Positions 1-9,779 are shown, counted from the first letter of the stretch. The stretch: 64,000 nucleotides of DNA from Candidatus Proruminimicrobium quisquiliarum (GCA_018433245.1 JAHDRN010000009.1:124001-188000), one strand, 5' to 3'. Made by a program: numbers and translations. Notes: generated by a model not told the origin, from the sequence alone.

Positions 1-1094
1 TATTCTTTCATCAATTCCGGAGTTCTGCGCACGGAAGTAGGTCTGATCGCTTCGTGGGCTTCCTGAGCTCCTTTTGATTTTGTTTTGTAAAATCTCGGTG
101 TTTTAGGCAGAAACCCTTTGCCGTATTGCGCTTCTATAAATTTTAAAGTTTCATCCTGAGCCGATTTTGCGACGTTTAACGAATCGGTTCTCATATATGT
201 TATAAGACCGACTACTCCTTCCGAGCCCGTATTTACTCCTTCGTACAAATGCTGCGCTATCATCATTGTTTTTGAAGGGGAAAAACCTATTCTTCTTGAA
301 ATATCCTGCTGCATAGTTGAAGTGGTATAAGGGCCGTAAGGAGATCTTCTTCTTTCTTTCTTTTCAACTTTGCTTACGCTGTATTTCGCATTTTGCAGGT
401 CATTTAATATAGTATCGGCTTCCTGTTTGTTTTTTATTGACAGCTTTTCAAATTTTACGCCGTTTTTTGATATAAGGTTGGCTTTAAAAGCTATATCGGT
501 TTTTTGAAGTTCGGCCGTGATTGACCAATATTCAACCGGAATAAATTTATTGATTTCTTCTTCCCTGTCGCAGATCATCATAACGGCGACCGACTGAACT
601 CTTCCGGCGGACAATCCTCTTTTTATCTTTTTCCATAATAAAGGCGACAGTTTATAACCTACCAGTCTGTCCAAAATTCTTCTGGCCTGCTGGCTGTCAA
701 CGAGAGCCATATCTAATTTTCTGGGATTTTTAACTGCACTTTTTATCGCTTCGGCCGTTATTTCGTGAAATGTTATTCTGCTTGTTTCGGCATCTTTTAA
801 TTTTAACAGTTCCTGCAGATGCCATGCGATAGCTTCCCCTTCCCTGTCAAAATCAGTCGCAAGATATACATGGTCAACGGCTTCAACGGCTTTTTTTAAA
901 TTTGCTATGACTTGTTTTGACTTTGGAACAGCTATATACGTGGGTTTAAAATTATCTTCCGTGTCTATTCCGATTTTGCTTTTCGGAAGATCTCTGATAT
1001 GGCCGAAAGAACTTTTAACTGTATAGTCCTTTCCAAGGATTTTTGATATTGTTTTTTCTTTAGCGGGAGACTCTACTATTACCAAGTATTTCAT
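1..1094 (-). CDS. topA: DNA topoisomerase I (partial, C-terminal part outside window)
   Basis: Type IA topoisomerase that relaxes negative supercoils. The reading frame starts at the ATG complementing 1092-1094 and runs off the left edge, so only about 364 N-terminal residues are visible. The start is a TOPRIM domain (KYLVIVESPAKEKTI), followed by the acidic metal site DFDREGEAIAWHL and the catalytic tyrosine motif LITYMRTDS. GAQEAHEAIRPT lies near the edge. It is the last gene of a minus-strand group with dprA, 39 bases downstream of it; dprA-topA adjacency is common in bacteria. Identification is secure; the missing C-terminal zinc ribbons cannot be assessed. Confidence 0.97.
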   Translation of the reverse strand, partial: MKYLVIVESPAKEKTISKILGKDYTVKSSFGHIRDLPKSKIGIDTEDNFKPTYIAVPKSKQVIANLKKAVEAVDHVYLATDFDREGEAIAWHLQELLKLKDAETSRITFHEITAEAIKSAVKNPRKLDMALVDSQQARRILDRLVGYKLSPLLWKKIKRGLSAGRVQSVAVMMICDREEEINKFIPVEYWSITAELQKTDIAFKANLISKNGVKFEKLSIKNKQEADTILNDLQNAKYSVSKVEKKERRRSPYGPYTTSTMQQDISRRIGFSPSKTMMIAQHLYEGVNTGSEGVVGLITYMRTDSLNVAKSAQDETLKFIEAQYGKGFLPKTPRFYKTKSKGAQEAHEAIRPTSVRRTPELMKE

Positions 1095-1133
1095 TTTAAC
1101 TCCAATAAAAAAACAGCAAAAAATTTACGGGTT

Positions 1134-2252
1134 CTATCTGTTTCTTATATATAACTGGCCCGGTACCGCTCTTATAAATCCGTCAAGTTCCAACTCGGTC
1201 AAAATAACAGCCAGTTCCGGTATGTCTATTTTCATGCTTTCGCTTAAAGCGTCAACCGACATTCCGTCAATTGTTGATTCTATAAGTTTCAAAACTGCCA
1301 AATTGCGAGTGTTAGTAATATCATTTATATTTTTCGTTGTCAATTTTTTTTCTTTCTTTTGCCTGCGTACCCATAAGGATAAAGAATGCATAGATTCAAC
1401 GACGTCCTCGGGATTTAAAGCTATCAGACATCCGTCTTTTATAAGACTGTTCGGCCCTTTTGAATAATTGGAAAAAACCGAACCCGGCACCGCAAAAACG
1501 TCTCTTCCGTAATCCAAGCTCAATTTTGCCGTAATCACGGCTCCGCTTTCAAGAGCGGCTTCCGTTACGACCGCCGCCATTGAAAGACCGGCTATGATTC
1601 TGTTTCTTCTGGGAAAAGATGCTTTATCCGGTTTCTGCCTCATTGGAAATTCGCTTATTAAAACATTATCCGCGGCTATTTGATCCTGAAGTTTTCTGTT
1701 TTCGGGTGGATAATAATGGAGAAGTCCGTTGCCCAGCACCGCGATTGTTCTTCCGTTGTTTTTCAATACCGAACGGTGCGCTTCCGTATCAATTCCTCTT
1801 GCAAGTCCTGATATCACGCAGATATTGTTTTGCGCGAAATACCGGCAAAAATGATTCGTAACCGATATCCCGTAATTTGTGGGTCTTCTTGAACCGACAA
1901 CGGCAACCGAAATATTATCGTTTTTTTTTAATGTTCCTTTAATATACAGAACGGGCGGGAAATCGCATATATCTTTAAGCTGAGCCGGATATTCCGGATC
2001 TATATATGTTGTGATTTTTACGTTATTTTTTTCGGCAAGGCCGAGTTCTTCGTCAATTGCGCCGGAATCCGAAATTTTTTTTATTGCTGCCGCGGCCTTT
2101 TCGGTTAAATTGCCTGTTTTTTTAAGTTCGTCCGCGCCGGCGTTCAATACGTTAACAGCGCCGCCGAAACAACTTATTAAAGAAATAAGTTTTTTGGGGC
2201 CTATTTCCGAGACCATATTCAACTGTACGATTGCCGACTGTTCAAGCATCAT
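1134..2252 (-). CDS. dprA: DNA processing protein DprA (Smf)
   Basis: Binds incoming single-stranded DNA and loads RecA during natural transformation. The 372-residue protein has an N-terminal helix-hairpin-helix-like region, then the Rossmann-type DprA core: VAVVGSRRPTNYG, SGLARGIDTEAH, VLGNGLLHYYPPENRKL, FPRRNRIIAGLS and the GAVITAKLSLDYGRDVFAVPG block. The C-terminal 70 residues resemble the winged-helix DprA extension. Two consecutive ATGs (2252 and 2249) could start it. The first overlaps the TGA of the upstream ankyrin gene, which suggests translational coupling. It is followed by topA. It implies DNA-uptake capacity, but no other competence genes are in the window. Confidence 0.96.
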   Translation of the reverse strand: MMLEQSAIVQLNMVSEIGPKKLISLISCFGGAVNVLNAGADELKKTGNLTEKAAAAIKKISDSGAIDEELGLAEKNNVKITTYIDPEYPAQLKDICDFPPVLYIKGTLKKNDNISVAVVGSRRPTNYGISVTNHFCRYFAQNNICVISGLARGIDTEAHRSVLKNNGRTIAVLGNGLLHYYPPENRKLQDQIAADNVLISEFPMRQKPDKASFPRRNRIIAGLSMAAVVTEAALESGAVITAKLSLDYGRDVFAVPGSVFSNYSKGPNSLIKDGCLIALNPEDVVESMHSLSLWVRRQKKEKKLTTKNINDITNTRNLAVLKLIESTIDGMSVDALSESMKIDIPELAVILTELELDGFIRAVPGQLYIRNR

Positions 2253-2836
2253 ATTTTTTCCAAATCGGATAAATCCTGAGAAGCGGCTCCTGCCTGCAAT
2301 AATATAGTTTTTATCAATGCCGCCGATTTTTTATTTTCATTTTTTTCGGCATAATCAAGAGGTTTTAAGCCTGTTTTTGTTTTTGCCTTCACATCGGCTC
2401 CGGCTTCAACCAAAGCTGCGGTTATTTTAATATTCGGATTGCTTTCGCACGCGTACATCAAAGCCGTTTTGCCTTCATTGTCGGCGGCGTTTACATCAGC
2501 GCGTTTTCTTGTTAAAACATTTACAACTTCAACATTCCTGTTTTCTTCGCAGGCGTACATCAGGGCAGTTCTGCCTTTTTCGTCTTTTGCGTTGACTCCG
2601 GCTCCGGCTTCTATTAAAAACTGAACCACTTCTGGATTATTATACTTGCTTGCCTGCATTAACGGAGTCTGCAAATCTTTTGTCAGCCCGTTGACGTCTC
2701 CGCCTTCTTTTACGGCTTTCATTACCACCTTTAAAGACCCGTCTTTACAGATATTTTGGAATGTTTCCGCGTTAAGATACGCCGAGCAAAACAAAAATAA
2801 AGCGAACAAAAAAACAGATTTAATAAAAATTTTCAT
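2249..2836 (-). CDS. Secreted ankyrin-repeat protein
   Basis: A 195-residue protein with a hydrophobic signal peptide (about residues 1-23, ending SAYLNA) followed by about four ankyrin repeats. Recognisable repeat signatures are TPLMQASKYNNPEVVQFLIE, GRTALMYACEENRN, GKTALMYACESNPN and a degenerate last repeat with PLDYAEKN. Ankyrin repeats mediate protein-protein contacts; the signal peptide implies a periplasmic or exported location. The start has a good ribosome binding site (GGGAGAA, 6 bases upstream). It lies 12 bases downstream of the epimerase gene and overlaps dprA by 4 bases, so it is probably co-transcribed. The specific partner is unknown. Confidence 0.85.
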   Translation of the reverse strand: MKIFIKSVFLFALFLFCSAYLNAETFQNICKDGSLKVVMKAVKEGGDVNGLTKDLQTPLMQASKYNNPEVVQFLIEAGAGVNAKDEKGRTALMYACEENRNVEVVNVLTRKRADVNAADNEGKTALMYACESNPNIKITAALVEAGADVKAKTKTGLKPLDYAEKNENKKSAALIKTILLQAGAASQDLSDLEKI

Positions 2837-2848
2837 AATTTCTCCCGT

Positions 2849-3769
2849 TTATTTTTTTATAAAATATTCAACCGTTTTTTTAAGACCGGTTTTGATATCA
2901 ACGCGCGGTTTCCATCTCAATACTTTTGCGGCTTTTGAAATATTTAAAAAATTTCTGAACAATTCGCCTGAACGTTTCGGCATATATTCCGGTTTGTGAC
3001 CGTATTTTGTTATAGCCGCAATCTCTTTTGCAAGAGCGTTTACCGAAAATACTGTCTGCGTTCCTATATTTATTATTTCATTTTCGCCTTTTGTAAGAGC
3101 GCGCAGATTGGCTTCAACTACGTCGGATACAAAAACGTAATCACGCATCTGTCTGCCGTCGCCGAAAATTTTTACGGGTTCATTTTTAAGCATTCTCCCT
3201 ATAAATATAGCCACTACTCCGGCTTCTCCGTGCGGGTCCTGCCGAGGCCCGTAAACATTTGCGTATCTTAAAACCGTATATTTAAGCCCGTATATGGAAG
3301 CGTAACTTTTAATATAATTTTCAACCGAATTTTTTGCAACTCCGTAAGGAGACAGCGGATTGACGGGCGTTTTTTCATCCGGAGCTTTTCCGGAACATTC
3401 TCCGTACATTGTTCCTCCGGAAGAAGCAAATATTATTTTCTTTACTTTTGTATTTTTGCAGGCTTCAAGAATATTGAGTGAACCTTTAATATTGACGTCC
3501 GCGTCAAACAAAGGGTCTTCAACGGATTTGCGCACGTCAAGCTGAGCGGCGTGGTGTATTACAACGTCAAATTTTTCTTTTTTAAACATTCCGTTGATTT
3601 TTTGTCTGTCGGTTATTGAAAATTTATAAAATTTCGCTTTTTTATTTACATTTTTCAAATTCCCGGTTGATAAATTGTCAACAATCGTAACTTTATGATT
3701 TTTTAATATTAAAGCGTCAACAACGCTTGAGCCTATAAAACCGGCGCCGCCGGTAACAAGAATTTTCAT
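2849..3769 (-). CDS. NAD-dependent epimerase/dehydratase (UDP-glucose 4-epimerase family)
   Basis: Extended short-chain dehydrogenase of 306 residues that acts on nucleotide sugars. The NAD-binding GGAGFIGS motif is at residues 7-14, the catalytic YGVAK at 142-146, with SSGGTMYGE before it. The substrate-loop block NVYGPRQDPHGEAGVVAIF and KIFGDGRQMRDYVFVSDV are typical of UDP-glucose 4-epimerases. The Ser/Thr-Tyr-Lys triad is complete. RBS GGAGA precedes the ATG. It is the first gene of the group leading to dprA and topA. The substrate (UDP-glucose, UDP-GlcNAc or another) cannot be fixed from sequence alone. Confidence 0.9.
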   Translation of the reverse strand: MKILVTGGAGFIGSSVVDALILKNHKVTIVDNLSTGNLKNVNKKAKFYKFSITDRQKINGMFKKEKFDVVIHHAAQLDVRKSVEDPLFDADVNIKGSLNILEACKNTKVKKIIFASSGGTMYGECSGKAPDEKTPVNPLSPYGVAKNSVENYIKSYASIYGLKYTVLRYANVYGPRQDPHGEAGVVAIFIGRMLKNEPVKIFGDGRQMRDYVFVSDVVEANLRALTKGENEIINIGTQTVFSVNALAKEIAAITKYGHKPEYMPKRSGELFRNFLNISKAAKVLRWKPRVDIKTGLKKTVEYFIKK

Positions 3770-3794
3770 TTTAATTCTCCAAAAAGCGTTATGG

Positions 3795-3815
3795 TTTGTA
3801 CGTTAATTGTACAAA
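3795..3815. promoter_or_regulatory. Perfect inverted repeat TTTGTAC-N7-GTACAAA, candidate operator
   Basis: A 7-base perfect inverted repeat with a 7-base spacer in the divergent region between the epimerase gene (minus) and the UvrD-type helicase gene (plus). The geometry resembles operators of dimeric repressors. UvrD is SOS-controlled in many bacteria, so a LexA-type site is one possibility, but it matches no LexA consensus that I can name for this lineage. Confidence 0.4.
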
Positions 3816-3920
3816 ATTATAATTTTATAGCAAAAAATATTTTTAACTCCGAAATTTTCCTTGTAAAAGAAACTGAAAACTAGTAGAATTTTCTAAAATC
3901 TTTTACTGAAATTGAAGCCA

Positions 3921-6128
3921 ATGTTACTGAAAAATTTAAATCCATCACAAAAAGAAGCCGTTTTACATACTGAAGGACCTCTTATAATTTTTGCCGGAGC
4001 AGGCACGGGAAAAACAAGAGTCATTACGCAACGTGTTGCATATTTATTGTCAAAAGGGATAAAACCTTATAATATTTTAGCCGTTACGTTTACAAATAAA
4101 GCGGCCGGTGAAATGAAAAAACGTGTTGAGGAACTGGCCCCCAGTACAGGCGGAGGAGATGTAAGAATTTCAACATTTCATGCTTTTTGTACATATATAT
4201 TGTCAGTTGAAGCGGGTAATTTCGGATTAAGCCCTGATTTTTTAATTTATGATATGGGCGAACAGGCAAAAGTAATAAAAGAATGTTTAAAAGAATTAAA
4301 TCTTGATGAAAAAAAATATAAACCGAGTTGGGTTGTAAACAGAATAAGCAGAGCAAAAGATGATTTAAATCTGCCTCTGGATGTTGAAGCCAAAGCTATT
4401 GCCGACGGTGATTTTTACCAGCAGATGATAGCAAAAATATACCGTTTATATCAGGAAAAACTTGAACGTTACGGAGCATTGGATTTTGGCGACTTAATAA
4501 TGCAGACTGTTTTAAAACTGCAGGATCATAAAGAAATCCTCGCAAAATATCAGGATAAATTTAAATATATTATGGTTGACGAATATCAGGATACAAATCA
4601 TTCACAGTATCTGCTTACGAAAATGCTGGCTGAAAAACATCATAACATCTGTGTAGTCGGTGATGATGACCAAAGTATTTATTCATGGCGCGGAGCCGAT
4701 ATCAATAACATATTGGAATTTGAAAAAGATTATCCTGCATGTAAAACCGTAAAACTTGAAGAAAATTACCGTTCAACTCCTAAAATACTTTCAATGGCAT
4801 GGTCTGTTATCAAAAACAACAATGAAAGAGTAGACAAAAAATTATGGACGAAAAATGATAACACCGGTGAAATAAATGTATTCCAAAATATGAATGAAAA
4901 TGATGAAGCTTTAAGAACTGTTGATATGATTTTAATAAATAAGTCCAATCATAATCATAATTTATCGGACTTTGCAATATTTTACAGGACAAATGCACAA
5001 TCCAGAGCCCTGGAAGATGCTTTAAGAAGAAGCGGTATTCCTTATGCCATCGTAGGCTCTCTGAAGTTTTATGAAAGAGCGGAAATCAAAGATATAATGG
5101 CATACTTAAAATTAATTCATAATCCGAACGATAATGTCAGCTTTAAAAGAATTGTTAATATACCAAAACGCGGAATCGGGAAAACTTCCATGGATAAACT
5201 GGAAGAGTTTGCCAATGATAAAAAAATATCTCTTTTTGAAGCCATAAAATTTATTGATACCACACTTATTACAAAAAGTTCTTTAACCGGATTAAATAAT
5301 TTTAGAAATTTAGTTCAGAAATTTATTAATTTAAAATCAGCTAAAACAGTTAAAGACATTGTTGAAATGGTTATTAATGAAACAGAATACTTAAAAGAAT
5401 TGGAACTTTCGGATAATCCTGAAGCTAAAAGCAAAGCGGAAAACATTCAGGAATTAGTGTCTGCCATTGAAGATTTCCAAAGAAGATCTCCCGACCAGAC
5501 ACTTTCCGGATATTTATCGCAGATTGCATTGGTAAGCGATATTGATTCATGGGAAAATGCTTCCGATAAAGTTACATTGATGACTTTACATTTGGCAAAA
5601 GGTCTTGAATTTAAAAATGTGTTTATAGTCGGGCTTGAAGAAGGGTTATTCCCGATAGGCGAATCTGCCTATGATCAAACCGAACTTCAGGAAGAAAGAA
5701 GATTAATGTATGTGGGAATGACAAGAGCAAAAGAAAATTTATATATGAGTTGGGCGAGCGAGAGAACTGTTTTCGGCAAAACAAAATGGAATGTACCTTC
5801 AAGATTTTTACTGGAAGCAGGGTTTACAGAACAACTTTCAACAAGATCCGCACAAAACAATATTTCATCAAATTTTAATTATAAAAAAGATTTTTCACAG
5901 GAACCGCAATACCGGCAGAAAAATTCATTTATCGAGCTTGACGAACCACCTAAAATTGCCGATAACACCCCGTATTCTATCGGCACTATGGTTATGCATC
6001 CGACTTTTGGAAACGGCAAAATTATTGAAAAATCAGGCTCCGGAGACGACCTCAAATTAGTGGTATTATTCGGAAACGGACAATGGAAAAAACTGATTGC
6101 AAAATTTGCGAACTTAACAATTATTTAA
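3921..6128 (+). CDS. pcrA: ATP-dependent DNA helicase UvrD/PcrA
   Basis: Superfamily 1A 3'-5' helicase of 735 residues acting in repair and clearance of RecA or stalled RNA polymerase. Motifs in order: Q-motif region LNPSQKEAV, Walker A AGAGTGKTR (about 25-33), motif II DEYQDTNHSQ, motif III GDDDQSIYSWRGA, motif V TLHLAKGLEFKNVFIVGLEEG, motif VI EERRLMYVGMTRAKENLY. The last 45 residues (GTMVMHPTFGNGKIIE...) are the Tudor-like RNA polymerase-binding tail of PcrA/UvrD. An in-frame TTG at 3912 is possible, but the ATG at 3921 aligns with family N-termini. No clear Shine-Dalgarno is seen. uvrD is the alternative symbol. Confidence 0.96.
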   Translation: MLLKNLNPSQKEAVLHTEGPLIIFAGAGTGKTRVITQRVAYLLSKGIKPYNILAVTFTNKAAGEMKKRVEELAPSTGGGDVRISTFHAFCTYILSVEAGNFGLSPDFLIYDMGEQAKVIKECLKELNLDEKKYKPSWVVNRISRAKDDLNLPLDVEAKAIADGDFYQQMIAKIYRLYQEKLERYGALDFGDLIMQTVLKLQDHKEILAKYQDKFKYIMVDEYQDTNHSQYLLTKMLAEKHHNICVVGDDDQSIYSWRGADINNILEFEKDYPACKTVKLEENYRSTPKILSMAWSVIKNNNERVDKKLWTKNDNTGEINVFQNMNENDEALRTVDMILINKSNHNHNLSDFAIFYRTNAQSRALEDALRRSGIPYAIVGSLKFYERAEIKDIMAYLKLIHNPNDNVSFKRIVNIPKRGIGKTSMDKLEEFANDKKISLFEAIKFIDTTLITKSSLTGLNNFRNLVQKFINLKSAKTVKDIVEMVINETEYLKELELSDNPEAKSKAENIQELVSAIEDFQRRSPDQTLSGYLSQIALVSDIDSWENASDKVTLMTLHLAKGLEFKNVFIVGLEEGLFPIGESAYDQTELQEERRLMYVGMTRAKENLYMSWASERTVFGKTKWNVPSRFLLEAGFTEQLSTRSAQNNISSNFNYKKDFSQEPQYRQKNSFIELDEPPKIADNTPYSIGTMVMHPTFGNGKIIEKSGSGDDLKLVVLFGNGQWKKLIAKFANLTII

Positions 6129-6167
6129 AAAATTTATATAATCTGTTCTGAGTAACGGAGATTTCTA

Positions 6168-7154
6168 ATGAAAAAAGCTTTAATAATAGGCGTAAACGGG
6201 CAGGACGGTTCATATCTGTCAGATTTGCTGTTGGAAAAAGATTATGAAGTTCACGGTATTATCCGAAGAAGCAGCAGTCCAACTCTTGCCAGAGTCCGGC
6301 ACATTGTGGATAATTGCGAATTTGACGAACGTTTTTTTCTGCATTTCGGCGATTTATCCGATGCTTTGAGCCTTATAAAAGTCATTGAAGAAGTACGGCC
6401 GGACGAGATTTACAATCTCGCCGCACAAAGCCAGGTTTACGTAAGTTTTGACATACCTGAATATACGGGAGACGTTTCGGCGTTGGGAGTTACAAGACTT
6501 CTTGAAGCAATCAATATATCGCAAATTAAAACAAAATATTTTCAGGCGTGTTCCAGTGAAATATTCGGAAAGCCTTCAGAGACTCCGCAAAATGAAAATA
6601 CGCGCTTAAATCCGGTCAACCCTTACGGCGTATCAAAATTATACGCTTATCTTATGACTTCCGTTTATCGTTCAACATATGGCATGTTCAACTGTTCGGG
6701 CATTTTGTACAACCATGAAAGTCCCAGAAGAGCGGAAAATTTTGTGACAAGAAAAATCACCAAAAGCATCGCAAAAATTTTAACAAAAAAACAGGATTTT
6801 TTATATCTTGGCAATATTGAATCCAAAAGAGACTGGGGTTTTGCAAAAGATTACGTTGAAGCTATGTGGCTGATGCTTCAGCAGGATAAGCCGGATGACT
6901 ATATCATCGCTTCAGGCCAGACTTATTCCGTAAAAGATTTTCTTGTAGAAGCATTTTCGCTTGTAAATCTTGACTGGCAAAAATACGTTAAATTTGACCA
7001 GCGCTTACTAAGACCGAAAGGGGATTTTTCTCTTTTTGTCGGAGACGCTTCAAAAGCGCGCAAAGTTCTTAACTGGAAACCGAAAACATCCTTTAAAGAA
7101 ATCGTAAGACTTATGCTTGAAGCCGATTTGAAATCCGAAGGGGTGTCGCTTTAA
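6168..7154 (+). CDS. gmd: GDP-mannose 4,6-dehydratase-like
   Basis: Converts GDP-mannose to GDP-4-keto-6-deoxymannose, the entry to fucose, rhamnose and perosamine nucleotides. Evidence is the N-terminal GVNGQDGSYL (8-17), GIIRRSSSPTLARV, the YNLAAQSQVYVSF block, SSEIFGKPSETPQNE, catalytic YGVSK (153-157) and ILYNHESPRRAENFVTRKI, all diagnostic for the GMD group. It is slightly shorter (328 residues) than the usual 340-370. The RBS GGAG is in place. It ends one base before the following radical SAM gene. With the PLP aminotransferase at 8634-9770, it would suffice for an amino-deoxy sugar such as perosamine (inference). Confidence 0.9.
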   Translation: MKKALIIGVNGQDGSYLSDLLLEKDYEVHGIIRRSSSPTLARVRHIVDNCEFDERFFLHFGDLSDALSLIKVIEEVRPDEIYNLAAQSQVYVSFDIPEYTGDVSALGVTRLLEAINISQIKTKYFQACSSEIFGKPSETPQNENTRLNPVNPYGVSKLYAYLMTSVYRSTYGMFNCSGILYNHESPRRAENFVTRKITKSIAKILTKKQDFLYLGNIESKRDWGFAKDYVEAMWLMLQQDKPDDYIIASGQTYSVKDFLVEAFSLVNLDWQKYVKFDQRLLRPKGDFSLFVGDASKARKVLNWKPKTSFKEIVRLMLEADLKSEGVSL

Positions 7155-8633
7155 ATGAATATTCTTTTAATAAATCCGCCTGAAGACAATTTAATAAAAA
7201 ATTTTGCATACGAAGACGGAACGCAGTGTTTAGATTCGCCCGATTTCGGTCATTTCCCGCCGCTCGGAATTCTTTATATAGCAGCATATCTTGAAAAATA
7301 CGCTCCCGAACATAAAACTTATCTTCTTGACTGCGTTTCCGAAAAAATGAGTTATGAAACGATAGAAGAAAAAATTAAAGAAATAAAACCAGATCTTGTC
7401 GGTATTTCAAGCTTTTCCGTAGCCCTTGTTGATATTGTGAAAACAGCCGACATCATAAAAAAAATCAATCCAAAAACTCACATATGCATGGGCGGACATC
7501 ATACAATGGTTTTTCCGAAAGAAGCCGTTGAATTGCAAAATATAGATTCAATAATTCTCGGAGACGGTGAAAAAGCTTTCTGTCAACTTGCAAAAGCACT
7601 TGCCGCAGGCGTCTCAATAGAAGAAATCACAGGCGTTTATACAAAAAATTCCATATTTAAGTACCTCAATGCCTCCAATAATAAAAATCTTTTGCTGTAT
7701 GATTTGGATTTGATTCCGGCCTATACTGACAATCTTGACGAATTGCCTTTCCCCGCCAGAAGACTTATATCCCATCTTGAATTTTTCAGCACCGTAGGCG
7801 TATCAAAAAAATTTACCACTATTGTTTCAAGCCGAGGATGTCCTTATCACTGTACTTTTTGTGACGTTCCTCACAAAAAATACAGATCCAGAAGCATAAA
7901 AAACATCGTTGACGAAATTGAAGACTGTATTAAACAAGGCTATGAAGAATTCCACTTTTACGACGATATGTTTAATATAACGCCAACCAGAATTATTGAA
8001 TTTTCAAATGAAGTTTTATCCAGAAAATTAAAATTTACGTGGGATTTCAGAGGCAGAGTTAATACCATCACAAAAGAATCTTTGCAAATTGCAAAAAAAG
8101 CGGGATTAAGCATGGTGTCTTTCGGAGTGGAAACCGGAACAGACGAAGGGTTAAAATATATAAAAAAAGAAACAACCGTTGCCCTAATAAAAAATGCTTT
8201 TAAAATTTGCAATGATCTTAAAATTAAGACTGTAGCCGATTATATGTTAGGATTCCAATTTGAAAAAACAAAAGAAGACATTAAAAAAAGTATAGATTTT
8301 TGTATTTCTATAAAACCGACTTATGCCGTTTTCAGCGTGCTTTCTTTGTACCCCAAAACGCCTGTCTATTATGAAGCCATTGAAAAAAAACTTATTGATC
8401 CGACAAGATGGGAGAAATTTTGTAAAAATCCCACTAAGGATTTTTATATCGATTACTGGGAAGAATTTTTTACAAGAAAAGAACTGCTTGATATGCAGCA
8501 GGAAGCCTTTGAACGGTTTTTCTTAAGACCGAGATATATATTAAAATCAATTCTTGACCTTAGAAGCATTGATGAACTCAAAATAAAAATCCGCGGTTTC
8601 TTCAGATTACTGGCAAGCAAATTTAAAAAGTGA
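7155..8633 (+). CDS. B12-binding-type radical SAM protein
   Basis: A 492-residue BchE-like enzyme with an N-terminal cobalamin-binding-like Rossmann domain (NPPEDN at the start, GHHTMVFPKEAV) and a radical SAM core whose 4Fe-4S cysteines are C229, C233 and C236 in SSRGCPYHCTFCD. HFYDDMFNI and GVETGTDEG are further core motifs. The DxHxxG cobalamin ligand motif is not obvious in the N-domain, so B12 may be base-off bound or absent. It begins directly after the gmd stop, so it is translationally linked. Its end meets the convergent aminotransferase gene with no gap. Its role is unknown, probably modification of a sugar or lipid made by this cluster. Confidence 0.85.
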   Translation: MNILLINPPEDNLIKNFAYEDGTQCLDSPDFGHFPPLGILYIAAYLEKYAPEHKTYLLDCVSEKMSYETIEEKIKEIKPDLVGISSFSVALVDIVKTADIIKKINPKTHICMGGHHTMVFPKEAVELQNIDSIILGDGEKAFCQLAKALAAGVSIEEITGVYTKNSIFKYLNASNNKNLLLYDLDLIPAYTDNLDELPFPARRLISHLEFFSTVGVSKKFTTIVSSRGCPYHCTFCDVPHKKYRSRSIKNIVDEIEDCIKQGYEEFHFYDDMFNITPTRIIEFSNEVLSRKLKFTWDFRGRVNTITKESLQIAKKAGLSMVSFGVETGTDEGLKYIKKETTVALIKNAFKICNDLKIKTVADYMLGFQFEKTKEDIKKSIDFCISIKPTYAVFSVLSLYPKTPVYYEAIEKKLIDPTRWEKFCKNPTKDFYIDYWEEFFTRKELLDMQQEAFERFFLRPRYILKSILDLRSIDELKIKIRGFFRLLASKFKK

Positions 8634-9770
8634 TCAATTGCCGGTTTTCAAAAATTTTTTTATTAAATTACATACATATTCTATCTGAGTTGTTTTAAGA
8701 TTTGAAGAAGAAGGCAGATATAATCCGGATTTTGTAAGTTTTTCAGTATTTTTATAATTCCCAGTTATTTTACATCCGTATTGTTTCAGACTTTTTTGTT
8801 TATGCATGCCGGTAAATAATAATCTTGTATCAACATTGTTTTCTTTTAAAAACTTCATCAGCCTGTCTTTTGTTTTTCCGTATTTTTTTTCATCAATAAG
8901 TATTGCGTTCATCCAATGAACATTAATTGAATTTTTTTCGTCTTGCTGAAAAATTATTCCTTCAACGCCGGAAAGAAATTTTTTATAAAGTCTGTTGTTT
9001 TCTATTCTCATAGCTCTATATTTGTCGGCAAGTTCGGTCTGGGCAAGCCCGATCGCTGCCTGTAAATTCGTCATTCTATAATTAAACCCTATCTCGTCAT
9101 GTTCATACGTTCTGGGTTTAGTGAGTGAATAGCTCATGTTTCTCAAATATCTGCATTTATCGTAATATTTTTTATTGTTTGTAAGAACCATTCCGCCTTC
9201 GCCTGCAGTCAGATTTTTATTGGCGAAAAAACTGAATGCCGATATTGACGAAAAACTGCCGACTTTTTTCCCGTTGTACTCGGCTCCGTGAGCCTCGGCG
9301 CAGTCTTCAACAATGTGCAGTTTATATTTTTTTGCAATCCTTATAATTTCTTTCATATTGCAGGGATTTCCGAAAATATGAACGGGCATTATCGCTTTTG
9401 TTTTTTTTGTTATTTTTTCTTCTATTTTTGAAACGTCTATATTCCATGTTTTTTCGTCAATATCGACAAAAACCGGTTTTGCTCCGGTATAACAAACCGC
9501 AAATGCACATGCTATCATTGTAAAAGAAGGAATTATGACTTCATCGCCTTTTTTAATGCCAAGAGAAGCTAATGCAAGATGAAGAGCCGTTGTTCCGCTT
9601 GTGACGGCAACGGCATATTTGCAGCCGCAGTATTTTGCAAATGCTTTTTCAAATTCAACAATATATTTTCCGGCTGATGATATCCAGCCGGTATCAATAC
9701 AATCGTTAATATATTTTTTTTCATTGCCGGATAAATATGCGGTACAGACCGGTACAAATTTTTTATTCAT
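8634..9770 (-). CDS. DegT/DnrJ/EryC1/StrS sugar aminotransferase (perosamine synthase-like)
   Basis: PLP-dependent transamination of a keto-sugar nucleotide. The 378-residue protein has VAVTSGTTALHLAL (56-68), IIPSFTMIACA, VDIDEKTWNID, the aspartate in VEDCAEAHGAEYNGKKVG, and the Schiff-base lysine K185 in FFANKNLTAGEGG, the form seen in GDP-perosamine synthases. The gene lies opposite gmd, so GDP-4-keto-6-deoxymannose is a plausible substrate (inference). It is the last gene in a minus-strand operon, 9 bases after the methyltransferase. Confidence 0.93.
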   Translation of the reverse strand: MNKKFVPVCTAYLSGNEKKYINDCIDTGWISSAGKYIVEFEKAFAKYCGCKYAVAVTSGTTALHLALASLGIKKGDEVIIPSFTMIACAFAVCYTGAKPVFVDIDEKTWNIDVSKIEEKITKKTKAIMPVHIFGNPCNMKEIIRIAKKYKLHIVEDCAEAHGAEYNGKKVGSFSSISAFSFFANKNLTAGEGGMVLTNNKKYYDKCRYLRNMSYSLTKPRTYEHDEIGFNYRMTNLQAAIGLAQTELADKYRAMRIENNRLYKKFLSGVEGIIFQQDEKNSINVHWMNAILIDEKKYGKTKDRLMKFLKENNVDTRLLFTGMHKQKSLKQYGCKITGNYKNTEKLTKSGLYLPSSSNLKTTQIEYVCNLIKKFLKTGN

Positions 9771-9779
9771 ATAATTTCT

